Positions 49,125 to 57,227 of a stretch of 64,000 nt of DNA are shown one piece after another. A program made the translations under genes and the position numbers. Position 1 is the stretch's first letter. Each line of letters opens with the position of its first letter. Source of the stretch: Sphingobacteriales bacterium (GTDB taxonomy: Bacteria > Bacteroidota > Bacteroidia > Chitinophagales > Chitinophagaceae); NCBI GenBank assembly GCA_003963365.1, contig RXJG01000002.1, positions 320,767 to 384,766 of the forward strand, read 5' to 3'. The notes under the pieces were generated by a model, which was not told the DNA's origin, searched no databases, and saw only the letters and a list, made by a program, of their open reading frames with translations.

Positions 49125-50120
49125 TTGAAAAAGATGTTTAATAATCTCGCAAATATCTCTATTGAAAATTTTAAGTCCATTAAACTTTTGGAAATTACCA
49201 AGCTTAACAGAATAAATCTTTTTATTGGCCGACCTAATGTGGGTAAATCAAATATCATTGAGGCATTGTCTTTATTTTCGACTCCTTATCTAAAAGAAAA
49301 CACTTCTAAGAAATTGTCAAACTTAGTAAGGCTTGAGAATGAGACTGAATTATTTTATAATGGTAATATTGAGAGAGATATAATTATTTCCACCGATCAA
49401 GGCAGATGCAGATTGGGTTACAATCCCAAAGAGGGGTTAAAGATCGAGATCGACTTTTTTAGTAATTCCTTTCTTTATAAGGTAGATGATAAACTCAATG
49501 TAAAGGGCGGTTTCAAGAGCGAATATTTTGATCCTCCAATAAAGAAATATTTATTTAAACCTGATGTTAAATACAAGCGTTCCCATTCAAAATACCTGAT
49601 TCCCCCTTTTGGTTTCAACTTACTTAGTATAATTGAGAACTATGATGATTTGAAACAGCAGGTTCACAAACTCTTTAAGGAATATAACCTGGAAATTGCT
49701 TTTGACAAGGCAAGCCAGACATTAAAAATCATCCAATCAGATATTAAGAACGAGATATTCCTGATCCCTTATAACTCTATCGCTGATACTCTCCAACGAA
49801 TTATCTTTTTTAAAGCTGCTATTGCATCCAATAATAATAGCATTTTACTTTTCGAAGAGCCAGAAGCACATTCATTTCCTCCTTACATGGCTCATTTAAC
49901 TCAGGAAATGATTTACAAAAAAGATAACCAATACTTCGTTGCTACACATAGCCCGTTTATCTTAAATGATTTATTGGAGAATGGTCGTAATGAGCTTGCT
50001 GTGTTTGTAGTTCACTACGAAGACCATGAAACAAAAGTTCGAAAACTGAGCAGTGATGAAATGCATGATGTTTATCAAAACGGAGTAGATTTATTTACCA
50101 ACAATGAAAGTTTCGTTTAA
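49125..50120 (+). CDS. AAA ATPase of the OLD/AAA_15-AAA_21 type
   Basis: The 331-residue product starts with I-E-N-F-K-S-I-K-L-L and a Walker A motif G-R-P-N-V-G-K-S-N near residue 35. It has L-L-F-E-E-P-E-A-H-S as Walker B near residue 243 and A-T-H-S-P-F near residue 273, the order of OLD-family ABC-type ATPases. No nuclease domain is fused to it. Its stop shares one base with the start of the next gene (TAATG), so they are translationally coupled. OLD-type ATPases often act in phage defence with a TOPRIM partner, such as PARIS, Gabija or retron effectors. That makes this a candidate module, not a proven one. Confidence 0.85.
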   Translation: MKKMFNNLANISIENFKSIKLLEITKLNRINLFIGRPNVGKSNIIEALSLFSTPYLKENTSKKLSNLVRLENETELFYNGNIERDIIISTDQGRCRLGYNPKEGLKIEIDFFSNSFLYKVDDKLNVKGGFKSEYFDPPIKKYLFKPDVKYKRSHSKYLIPPFGFNLLSIIENYDDLKQQVHKLFKEYNLEIAFDKASQTLKIIQSDIKNEIFLIPYNSIADTLQRIIFFKAAIASNNNSILLFEEPEAHSFPPYMAHLTQEMIYKKDNQYFVATHSPFILNDLLENGRNELAVFVVHYEDHETKVRKLSSDEMHDVYQNGVDLFTNNESFV

Positions 50121-50653
50121 TGGATCTGGCAATAATTCCCGAATGCTATGTAGATACTAACCTTGTGGAAACATTAGTTCCTCCTCAAAAGCAATACAAT
50201 CACCAGAAAGGATGTGGCACCGTTACAAAAGTAATGAAGGAAAGATTTGAAAACAGCTTTGCTGTAGGCGTCATTGATAAAGACAAAAAAGAAGTTGATT
50301 ACTTAAAAGAGTTTAATGAGGTCGGTAAGTCTGAAGGATTGATTCTTCATAAACATAAAACCAGGTCACATTATATTATTCAGATTGCTCCTGCAATTGA
50401 GCTTTTTATTTTTAAATGCCTGGCTGATGCAGGATTGTCTGCTGCAGAATTCGGACTTCCCACTAATTTAGAGCTGTTTCGAAAGGAGTCAAAGACGATC
50501 AACAGCAAAAATGATGATAGATTTAAAAAACTTTTTAAAGCATTGAGAAATGCAGGCTCAATTGAGATACAACGGCTATCTACACTTATAAAATATCTGA
50601 AGGAAAGAAATTACCGGGCTGATGAAAATGAAATAAAGAATTTGCTCAATTAA
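50120..50653 (+). CDS. TOPRIM-like small protein coupled to the ATPase
   Basis: The 177-residue product has I-I-P-E-C-Y-V-D-T-N-L-V-E-T-L at its start, with Glu8 in the place of the TOPRIM glutamate. V-G-V-I-D-K-D-K follows near residues 49-56, resembling the D-x-D metal pair. Helices follow, with no other named domain. Its start overlaps the ATPase stop by one base. The pairing of an OLD-like ATPase and a TOPRIM-like partner is the plan of split OLD or PARIS-type defence systems. Assignment is by motif only. Confidence 0.55.
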   Translation: MDLAIIPECYVDTNLVETLVPPQKQYNHQKGCGTVTKVMKERFENSFAVGVIDKDKKEVDYLKEFNEVGKSEGLILHKHKTRSHYIIQIAPAIELFIFKCLADAGLSAAEFGLPTNLELFRKESKTINSKNDDRFKKLFKALRNAGSIEIQRLSTLIKYLKERNYRADENEIKNLLN

Positions 50654-50731
50654 CTTCTACTGCCGAACCATTTTCGAATATTTTCGTATCAAATCGTATC
50701 AAAAAACAGATAGCATCATGGACTACTCAAA

Positions 50732-50759
50732 TGTTACAATATTTCCCAAAAATGTAACA
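50732..50759 (+). promoter_or_regulatory. AbiEi operator IR1 (TGTTACA-N14-TGTAACA)
   Basis: TGTTACA at 50732-50738 and TGTAACA at 50753-50759 are complementary with exactly 14 bases between. A second copy with the same arms and spacing begins 43 bases downstream. AbiEi antitoxins are known to repress their own promoter by binding inverted repeats. Confidence 0.75.
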
Positions 50760-50774
50760 AAACAGATTTGAAAA

Positions 50775-50802
50775 TGTTACAATTATTTGTAGATTTGTAA
50801 CA
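50775..50802 (+). promoter_or_regulatory. AbiEi operator IR2, abutting the start codon
   Basis: TGTTACA at 50775-50781, 14 bases, TGTAACA at 50796-50802. The right arm ends on the base before the ATG at 50803, so a protein bound here would also cover the ribosome-binding region. Same spacing and arms as the copy at 50732-50759. Confidence 0.75.
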
Positions 50803-51435
50803 ATGAATAAGGCGCATACATCCATAAGTAGTTATTTATCAAAGGCTAAAAAAGGGTCGATACTGTTTCCAACTGATTTCAGGAGTATGGGAACAGAGGG
50901 TGCTATTAAAATGGCTTTATCCCGGATGGTCAAAGAGGGAAAGCTAAAAAGGCTGGCGCACGGAATATATTATGTGCCAAAAACTGACCCGCTTTTAGGT
51001 GAATTACATCCCGGTGCAGAGAACATAGCAGAAGCAATTGCACAAAAAGAAAAAATACTGATAAGACCTTCAGGTGCCTCCGCTCTGAATAAATTGGGTT
51101 TAAGCACCCAGGTGCCAACGAGGTTAGTATATATTACTAATGGCTCACCAAGGAAAATAAAGATCGGGAGAATGACTGTTGTATTCAAAGCCACAACCAG
51201 TAAGAAGCTGGCCATGGAAGGCCCGATAAGCGGATTAGTAATACAAGCCCTCGAAGAACTGGATTTAGCGAATATACATTCTGAAACTGCAAAGAAAATA
51301 AGGGGCTTATTGATGAAAGAAAATCCAGTTAAACTAAAACATGATCTTACATTGGCTCCGGCTCGCTTGCACGACTATATCATGAAACTATTAAACGAAA
51401 AAGATGATGACAGGATGGTTGAAACTGACAATTGA
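50803..51435 (+). CDS. abiEi: AbiEi-family antitoxin (DUF6088-type)
   Basis: The 210-residue product has an N-terminal winged-helix (A-L-S-R-M-V-K-E-G-K-L-K-R-L-A-H-G-I-Y-Y-V near residue 36) and a C-terminal domain with R-P-S-G-A-S-A-L-N-K-L-G-L-S near residue 87 and L-E-E-L-D near residue 150. This fits the type IV antitoxin AbiEi. It should repress its own promoter and neutralise the AbiEii toxin next to it. Two matched inverted repeats precede it. It overlaps the toxin gene by about 30 bases. Confidence 0.85.
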   Translation: MNKAHTSISSYLSKAKKGSILFPTDFRSMGTEGAIKMALSRMVKEGKLKRLAHGIYYVPKTDPLLGELHPGAENIAEAIAQKEKILIRPSGASALNKLGLSTQVPTRLVYITNGSPRKIKIGRMTVVFKATTSKKLAMEGPISGLVIQALEELDLANIHSETAKKIRGLLMKENPVKLKHDLTLAPARLHDYIMKLLNEKDDDRMVETDN

Positions 51436-52642
51436 TCAGCGAAGGGAAACATTGAACCAAGCCCAGCTACTAACCAATATAAATGTAAAAGCACTTGAAA
51501 AAGACTGGTGGGTTACATTGGTTTTAAAAGCACTTTTTCAAACGCCAATGGCCGGGCATTTCATGTTCAAAGGAGGAACCTCGCTCAGCAAAGGCTGGAA
51601 ACTGATTCCACGTTTTTCAGAGGATATTGATGTTGCCCTTCATCCAAATGCTTTTGGCAGAGACTATTTAGACAACCCTTCGCATTCTTATGTGAAGCAA
51701 TTGAAAAGAGAAGGGTGTACATTTACCAGTACCGCCATTAAAGATGCACTACAACAATCATTGCTTTCTTTAGAAGTACCGGAAGGCATGTTAGAAATAA
51801 TTGCTGAGGAAGTAAAGCCAACAATGCCAGATAAAGACCCGCAATCGCTTTATGTCAATTATCCATCACTTTACGAACCTAACCCTTACCTGGCTGATGC
51901 GGTAAAAATCGAATTCAGTGTGCGGTCACTTGCCGAGCCTTCAGAAATAATACAGATACATTCCTTACTCAATGAATATTTCCCAAATCCGGCTTATGTT
52001 GAAACTCCGTTTGCTGTGAGAACAGTAGTGCCAAAGAAAACATTCATTGAGAAAGTGCTTTTGCTGCATGAGAAATTTGCTAACCCTGCATTGTCAAAAC
52101 TTCAGGGAGATCGTATGTCAAGACATTTGTACGACCTGGTTATAATGATGCGGACAGCCGTTATGCAGGAAGCATTAAACGACAAGGAGCTTTTCAATTC
52201 ATTATTGCAACACAGGGCTGGCTATATACGTGTCATCAATTATGAAGGACTGACTGTTGAAAGCTTAGCGTTCATTCCTTCTCCGGATTTAATGGAATTG
52301 TACAGGCAGGATTATGAGTTTATGCAGGCCAATATGATCTACCGGGAATCTCCTGATTTTGATAATCTCCTAAAAGAATTGAAATGGCTCAATGGTAAAT
52401 TCAGAGTAGTTAATGAACATTTAAGCCTTGAACAGTTAGCTGATGAAGGTTTACAGCAACTACACGGCGAATGGGAGCACCAAACAGATGATACCCTTTT
52501 GCAAACAGTGATAGTAAAAGTGGTAGATCCTTACTTGCCTTCTGGACCTGCGAATAAAGCAGTTAATTATGTAGTTCGATTTACAAAAATCGACGGCAAA
52601 TTAATATTTGAAGATATTGTGATTCAAAACAAAGTTCAATAG
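51404..52642 (+). CDS. abiEii: AbiEii-family nucleotidyltransferase toxin
   Basis: The 412-residue product has the nucleotidyltransferase signature F-K-G-G-T-S-L-S-K-G-W near residue 57 and S-E-D-I-D near residue 74, followed by the long helical part of AbiEii proteins. Such toxins modify a nucleotide or tRNA and act in phage abortive infection or element maintenance. It pairs with the AbiEi antitoxin upstream, with start Met at 51404 or 51407. It lies within conjugative-element cargo. Confidence 0.88.
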   Translation: MMTGWLKLTIDQRRETLNQAQLLTNINVKALEKDWWVTLVLKALFQTPMAGHFMFKGGTSLSKGWKLIPRFSEDIDVALHPNAFGRDYLDNPSHSYVKQLKREGCTFTSTAIKDALQQSLLSLEVPEGMLEIIAEEVKPTMPDKDPQSLYVNYPSLYEPNPYLADAVKIEFSVRSLAEPSEIIQIHSLLNEYFPNPAYVETPFAVRTVVPKKTFIEKVLLLHEKFANPALSKLQGDRMSRHLYDLVIMMRTAVMQEALNDKELFNSLLQHRAGYIRVINYEGLTVESLAFIPSPDLMELYRQDYEFMQANMIYRESPDFDNLLKELKWLNGKFRVVNEHLSLEQLADEGLQQLHGEWEHQTDDTLLQTVIVKVVDPYLPSGPANKAVNYVVRFTKIDGKLIFEDIVIQNKVQ

Positions 52643-52841
52643 CAAGTCCTACTCTGGAGAATTGAAACAATCAGAAAAACGTGGTTGAAAAAAATCCCGA
52701 TTGCAAAACTTTTCTGCATTTGCGCAAAACTTTTTCAAACGAAACGGAATAAGTTTTGAGATTTAATAAGGAGCAGTTATTTGCCTGGTGGAAGAGGTAC
52801 ATCAACAACATTAAGACCAATTATACTATAAAGAAATGTTT

Positions 52842-53414
52842 ATGACACAAGCAAATAAAGGTGATAAAAACAGGGTTGTTGATATTCTTTCGAAATCATT
52901 TATCGATAATAAGAGTGTTAATTATATAATCAGGCAGGATACGAAAAAAGAACAGCATATCAGAGCTTTGATGGCTTATTCTTTTGACATCTGTCATTTG
53001 TTTGGTACTGTTTTTCTAACTGATGATAAAATGGGATGTGCTCTTATTCTTTTACCTGACAAAAAGAAAACAACATTAACATCAATCTTAATGGACATAA
53101 AATTGGCTATTTCAGCAATCGGTCTTTTGAATATTAAAAGAGCAATGACCCGGGAGTCTGCCATTAAGAAAATTCATCCTAACGGATTGCTTTACTATTT
53201 ATGGTTTATAGGGGTTGATCCTGAACAGCAAGGCAAGGGAATCGGAAGCGAATTGCTAAATAAAATTATAGAGGAGGGCATCTCTCAAAAACGAACTATC
53301 TGTCTTGAAACATCTACTCTTAAAAATATTCCCTGGTATGAAAAACATGGATTTAAAATATACAAGGAAATGGAATTTGGATACACACTTTTTTGCATGA
53401 AGAGAGAACAATAA
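52842..53414 (+). CDS. GNAT-family acetyltransferase
   Basis: Starting from the ATG at 52842 (the frame opens 6 bases earlier at 52836), the 190-residue protein has a GNAT fold. The acetyl-CoA loop is V-D-P-E-Q-Q-G-K-G-I-G-S near residue 127, with L-E-T-S-T-L near residue 153 and Y-E-K-H-G-F near residue 168. Substrate unknown. It is followed 12 bases later by the 7TM-LuxR gene. It may be cargo for stress or drug modification. Confidence 0.85.
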   Translation: MTQANKGDKNRVVDILSKSFIDNKSVNYIIRQDTKKEQHIRALMAYSFDICHLFGTVFLTDDKMGCALILLPDKKKTTLTSILMDIKLAISAIGLLNIKRAMTRESAIKKIHPNGLLYYLWFIGVDPEQQGKGIGSELLNKIIEEGISQKRTICLETSTLKNIPWYEKHGFKIYKEMEFGYTLFCMKREQ

Positions 53415-53426
53415 AGTGAATACAAT

Positions 53427-54422
53427 ATGCTGCTCCCAGGAACACAGATGCACATCATAACGTTTCTGTTTATTTGTATAGAAACAGTGATTCTTCTCTA
53501 TCTTATTATTTATAAACTGGCAAGACCGGATGACACATCAACCTTACTGAACATTGTTCTTATTCTGCTACTTATATTTTACAATGTTACGGGAGGATTA
53601 TTGCCTGATCCGAATTTGCCAGGCTCTTTTATTGTGCAAGAGTCCATTGCATATGCTACCGGCTTCATCACGCCCTGTTACTTTCCTTACTATGTTTATC
53701 ATTCCTTTAAGCTACGCAAGATGAAGTTTCATGCATACAGAGGTGTTTTTATTTTCCTTGTTTCCCCTTACTTATTTTTTGTAGTCTTACTAGTAACATC
53801 AGGTAAATTAGAAACGGCAAAGAATCTCTTAATTATACCCACTCTATATGCATTATGGGTGATCATTTCGTTGGGGAATGCTGTAAGGTATAAATACAAA
53901 GGAAATCTCAGCACTCATGGGTCAAGAGAAGAAATCGCAGTTACTTTTTTAAGCCTTACACCCTGGGTAGGATTACCTGTAATTGATTACTTTAATTTAG
54001 GTCAGGCTGTTGAAGCGGCTACCACCAATGCAGGTTTTTTATTACTCCTGGCACTTCAACTAAAGCAGCACATAACTCTGCTTCGGACGGAACATCAGCG
54101 ACTGATTGAATCTGAAGAATATCTGCGCACATGGAACGAACGACTTCAGCAGGAAGTAGATAAACGAACGAAAGAAATTGAAAGGCTCAGCGCTGAAGAA
54201 AGGATTTCAGAAAACTGCAAAAGATATCACCTTACTAACCGGGAGATAGAAATAGCCACCTTTATTTGCAAAGGCATTTCGTACAAACAAATTGCCGAAG
54301 TTTTATTTATTTCTGAGAGAACAGTAACAAAACATGCCCAAAATATTTTTGATAAGGTGAATGTCTCCAGCAAACTGGAAATGTTGAACAAATTGGGAAC
54401 TGCAAATGGGTTGTTAACCTAA
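53427..54422 (+). CDS. Seven-helix membrane protein with C-terminal LuxR-type HTH
   Basis: The 331-residue product has about seven hydrophobic segments in its first 210 residues. A coiled linker (E-Y-L-R-T-W-N-E-R-L-Q-Q-E) follows, then a LuxR DNA-binding domain (Y-H-L-T-N-R-E-I-E-I-A near residue 270, I-A-E-V-L-F-I-S-E-R-T-V near residue 290). A membrane sensor directly bound to a DNA-binding domain is one-component signalling without a kinase. Its ligand and targets are not known. The start is 12 bases after the GNAT gene. Confidence 0.8.
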   Translation: MLLPGTQMHIITFLFICIETVILLYLIIYKLARPDDTSTLLNIVLILLLIFYNVTGGLLPDPNLPGSFIVQESIAYATGFITPCYFPYYVYHSFKLRKMKFHAYRGVFIFLVSPYLFFVVLLVTSGKLETAKNLLIIPTLYALWVIISLGNAVRYKYKGNLSTHGSREEIAVTFLSLTPWVGLPVIDYFNLGQAVEAATTNAGFLLLLALQLKQHITLLRTEHQRLIESEEYLRTWNERLQQEVDKRTKEIERLSAEERISENCKRYHLTNREIEIATFICKGISYKQIAEVLFISERTVTKHAQNIFDKVNVSSKLEMLNKLGTANGLLT

Positions 54423-54529
54423 TTCAAATTAATTGTTGATTAAAATACGCTGGTTTACTTATGAAAATACTCAATTTGACGTAATGTAGTTGGTGTGCCA
54501 TTTGCTTTTTTTGTTTAAAAATTTGTTTT

Positions 54530-55735
54530 ATGAAGAAAGTGATGAATGCAAACGGCAAGTCGGGAAAATTAATTTTGAACCAGCCTTTTCTTGATCATCC
54601 AGCGGATATCCCGCCATACTTAAAATTCACAGTTCAGCAGGCTCTGTCCAAATGGTACAATATTGTAGCGACTGATACAGTCAATCAGAGAGAGAACAAT
54701 CTGCTTTTTAAAGGTCAGGAAGAAAAAGATATTTCAAAGTGCTTGCAAACAGACCTTGAATTAGTGCCCGGCGTGTTGATGGATGAGATGATAAATAATA
54801 TGCTGATTAGTGATAAAGAACAATACATCCGGTTGGTGCAGGCATTGCTGGTAAACCTTAATGATGTGTTAGTAATCAAAAAAGAGGAAGAAGGTCTCTT
54901 GGAAGAAATAGAAAAAGTATTATTATTTATCCAAAACTTTTTTTATCAGTATTTTGATTTTGAATACAGGGTCTCTGCTTATTGTGAGAAACAACTACAG
55001 GATAACATTTATCTTAAACTGAGTTATTGGAAAATAAAATTGCATGACTCACCTCTGATAGATGTATTGCAGGAATGTGTGAATGAGAAAATGAGTTCAC
55101 CAGAAAGTTATCTTAGCTTTAGAAAGCTGAACTACCTGAAAAACCTGTTTCAGCATATTGAGCAAGCTACTACAATCATCAATGAAGAATTTGTAAGGGA
55201 GCTATTCATTACTTATAATTTTAATACTGCATGTTTTATTGAGTATGAAATCGGGTTGATTCGGGAAAAACTCATCAATGAAAAATCAACCGATGAAATC
55301 GTTTCGATACTTCAGAATGAACGGAAACGAGTTTTCCAATTGAAAATTAGACATGGCATTATCTATGAATCGAACAAACCTTCTGTAAAGCAGCAATTAA
55401 ATGATTGGATAACACAGGAAATAAAAAATCAGGAACTCTCTAATCGAAAAAAATCTGATAAGGATTTACAGCTTGATCCGGAAGCTAAAATTCAAACCTC
55501 TTTGTCTGTTGCCAAGCTTGCTGTTCTCATCCGTCTGATGGTGGCTGATAAAATCATTATCAATAAAAGTGTAGCACCGATGCTGCGCACCATTGCCAAA
55601 CTGTTTACAACGCTTCAAAAAGATGAGATTTCATTTGGTAGTTTAGAAACCAAATATCATGCACCGGATAAAGCTACTTTGGGTATTATGAAAGAGATAA
55701 TGCAGAAGTGGGCTGTCCTTAGTACAAAATTGTAA
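54530..55735 (+). CDS. RteC-like conjugative-element regulatory protein
   Basis: The 401-residue product is largely helical. The segment F-F-Y-Q-Y-F-D-F-E-Y-R-V-S-A-Y near residue 140 and the C-terminal A-K-L-A-V-L-I-R-L-M-V-A-D-K-I-I with E-I-S-F-G-S-L-E-T-K resemble the RteC family that controls excision of Bacteroides conjugative elements. Sequence support is moderate. It stands before a short membrane protein and TraE, consistent with an element control region. No integrase is in the window. Confidence 0.6.
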   Translation: MKKVMNANGKSGKLILNQPFLDHPADIPPYLKFTVQQALSKWYNIVATDTVNQRENNLLFKGQEEKDISKCLQTDLELVPGVLMDEMINNMLISDKEQYIRLVQALLVNLNDVLVIKKEEEGLLEEIEKVLLFIQNFFYQYFDFEYRVSAYCEKQLQDNIYLKLSYWKIKLHDSPLIDVLQECVNEKMSSPESYLSFRKLNYLKNLFQHIEQATTIINEEFVRELFITYNFNTACFIEYEIGLIREKLINEKSTDEIVSILQNERKRVFQLKIRHGIIYESNKPSVKQQLNDWITQEIKNQELSNRKKSDKDLQLDPEAKIQTSLSVAKLAVLIRLMVADKIIINKSVAPMLRTIAKLFTTLQKDEISFGSLETKYHAPDKATLGIMKEIMQKWAVLSTKL

Positions 55736-55843
55736 TCTAAAGGCGATATTAAATTTATTAGTTGGCACTACCTCTCTTACCGTACACTATGCAAGTGTGG
55801 AAAAATATTTGTATAGAATTTATTAGTCTAAAAAAATAAATCT

Positions 55844-56305
55844 ATGTTTAGTTCAATCTCCTGGAGCCAATATGTTTCAACGCTTGTAATTCTGTTGGCT
55901 TGTTATTATGCTTATGTTGCTTACAAATATTATAGCTGGGAATTACTGGCTATTGTTGGCATCAAAAAAGTAGAACCTGGCACAACAACCTTGACTACTG
56001 CTGAATTTAAACAACAAATCACCGCGGAGAACCATGCTGATTATTTATCAAAAGATCCAGGGGAAACAGATTTGTCTCCGGTTATCAATTCTCTTGAAGA
56101 TGAGATAACAGCTTACTTGCAGGAGTCAGGCAATGATGCGACAAAGCTGGATATACTTAACTCACTGAAACAAATTTGTAGTAAATACCCTGTCCTGAAA
56201 AATGTTGATAGCCGTGTGGTACTGGATGGATTTATTCATAAAGCGGTAAAAGGAAATTGTGCTGAAGAAATCAGCATCAACGATATTCAGCAGCTTTGGC
56301 GCTGA
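55844..56305 (+). CDS. Conjugative-element-type membrane protein
   Basis: The 153-residue product has one N-terminal helix (V-I-L-L-A-C-Y-Y-A-Y-V-A-Y-K-Y-Y) and a soluble C-terminal part of about 125 residues rich in Glu/Asp. Proteins of this type often precede TraE in Bacteroidota conjugative elements. I do not recognise a named domain. A long inverted repeat follows it at 56314-56371. Confidence 0.55.
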   Translation: MFSSISWSQYVSTLVILLACYYAYVAYKYYSWELLAIVGIKKVEPGTTTLTTAEFKQQITAENHADYLSKDPGETDLSPVINSLEDEITAYLQESGNDATKLDILNSLKQICSKYPVLKNVDSRVVLDGFIHKAVKGNCAEEISINDIQQLWR

Positions 56306-56313
56306 TATAAAGT

Positions 56314-56371
56314 AATGCTTCATTATCTGTGCAGGAAAAACAAGTGCGGTGGGTTAGTATAATGAAGCATT
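56314..56371 (+). terminator. Long inverted repeat with T run, terminator or attenuator
   Basis: AATGCTTCATTAT (56314-56326) is perfectly complementary to ATAATGAAGCATT (56359-56371), with a 32-base loop. The sequence continues C-TTTTTT. It stands 8 bases after the 55844 gene and 30 bases before the TraE gene. The 13-base arms and T tract fit a rho-independent terminator; in a conjugation region an attenuator is also possible. Confidence 0.6.
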
Positions 56372-56401
56372 CTTTTTTATTATTCACTTCTCAAAATAAA
56401 T

Positions 56402-56728
56402 GTGCGTATGAAAAGGGTAATTGAAAGAAGAAAATTGATTTACGGAATGGTTTCCTTGTTATTACTTTTTATTACAGTTTCTGTACTTGCTCAAGATGGT
56501 AATGCGGGTATTAATGAAGCCAATACCAAAGTAAGGAGCTATTTCGCTGCTGGTGTAAACTTAATGTATGCTGTCGGCGCAGTCGTTGGATTAATCGGAG
56601 CTGTGAAAGTATATCAGAAATGGAATAGTGGTGATCATGATACGGGAAAAGTTGCCGCTGCCTGGTTTGGCAGCTGTGTATTTCTTGTAATAGTTGCTAC
56701 TGTTATCCGTTCATTTTTTGGCGTGTAA
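56402..56728 (+). CDS. traE: TraE-like conjugal transfer protein (DUF4134)
   Basis: The 108-residue product has a signal segment (S-V-L-A-Q-D), then G-I-N-E-A-N-T-K-V-R-S-Y-F near residue 38, two membrane helices and a W-N-S-G-D-H-D-T-G-K-V loop near residue 75. This is the DUF4134 pattern, annotated TraE in Bacteroides conjugative transposons and thought to be a small membrane part of the transfer channel. The usual TraF/TraG genes do not follow here. Start may be the second or third Met. Confidence 0.85.
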   Translation: MRMKRVIERRKLIYGMVSLLLLFITVSVLAQDGNAGINEANTKVRSYFAAGVNLMYAVGAVVGLIGAVKVYQKWNSGDHDTGKVAAAWFGSCVFLVIVATVIRSFFGV

Positions 56729-56738
56729 AACTTGGCTT

Positions 56739-57227
56739 ATGAAAGAAATATTGATAAGCAAATTATTTGACTATATCAGGGACAATAACCCTGATATAGT
56801 TTTTGCATTGGAGGCGGAAGATAAACTCCGCTACTGGTTATATGACAAGATAAGTGGTGTTGAGGGACTAATAAAAGATTTAAAGAAAAGCGGCCAGCCT
56901 GACTATATAATTGAAGAAACCTGCATGGATGATATGACCAAAGAGCTTCGTCCTTCCCGGTACAACTATATAATCAATTTATTAGAGCATGAGTTTGAAA
57001 AGGACTACAACCAATTAATTCAATCAGGTCTTCTGCAACATGAAGTTGTTAATATGATCGGATATTGCCACTCAGTATTTGATGATCTAAAATTTTCCGA
57101 AGAAACAGAAGGGAATCGCTTTACCTATTATGCCATAGCTGGTGCCATCAGCGAATACCTGGAAAGTAACCGTGTGAATGAAACTGTGAGCAATGAGTTA
57201 CAACAGTCAGCAGAAACTGAGGGATAA
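56739..57227 (+). CDS. DUF1896-like protein
   Basis: Start taken at 56739 (M-K-E-I-L-I-S-K-L-F), 10 bases after TraE ends, since the longer frame would overlap it. The 162-residue protein is helical, with L-R-P-S-R-Y-N-Y-I near residue 70 and H-E-V-V-N-M near residue 100. It fits DUF1896, common in Bacteroidota conjugative elements. Its end overlaps the start of the large methylase-helicase gene by 35 bases. Confidence 0.65.
   Translation: MKEILISKLFDYIRDNNPDIVFALEAEDKLRYWLYDKISGVEGLIKDLKKSGQPDYIIEETCMDDMTKELRPSRYNYIINLLEHEFEKDYNQLIQSGLLQHEVVNMIGYCHSVFDDLKFSEETEGNRFTYYAIAGAISEYLESNRVNETVSNELQQSAETEG

Noticed and set aside
39549..52720. GCAAAACTTTT occurring near 39550 and twice near 52700 as a possible attachment site.
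   Set aside because: The match is short and AT-rich, and no integrase or element boundary supports it.
52756..52845. A 29-codon frame before the GNAT gene starting TTG, ending in an ATGA overlap with the GNAT start.
   Set aside because: It needs a TTG start and has no second copy or known motif; the overlap may be chance.
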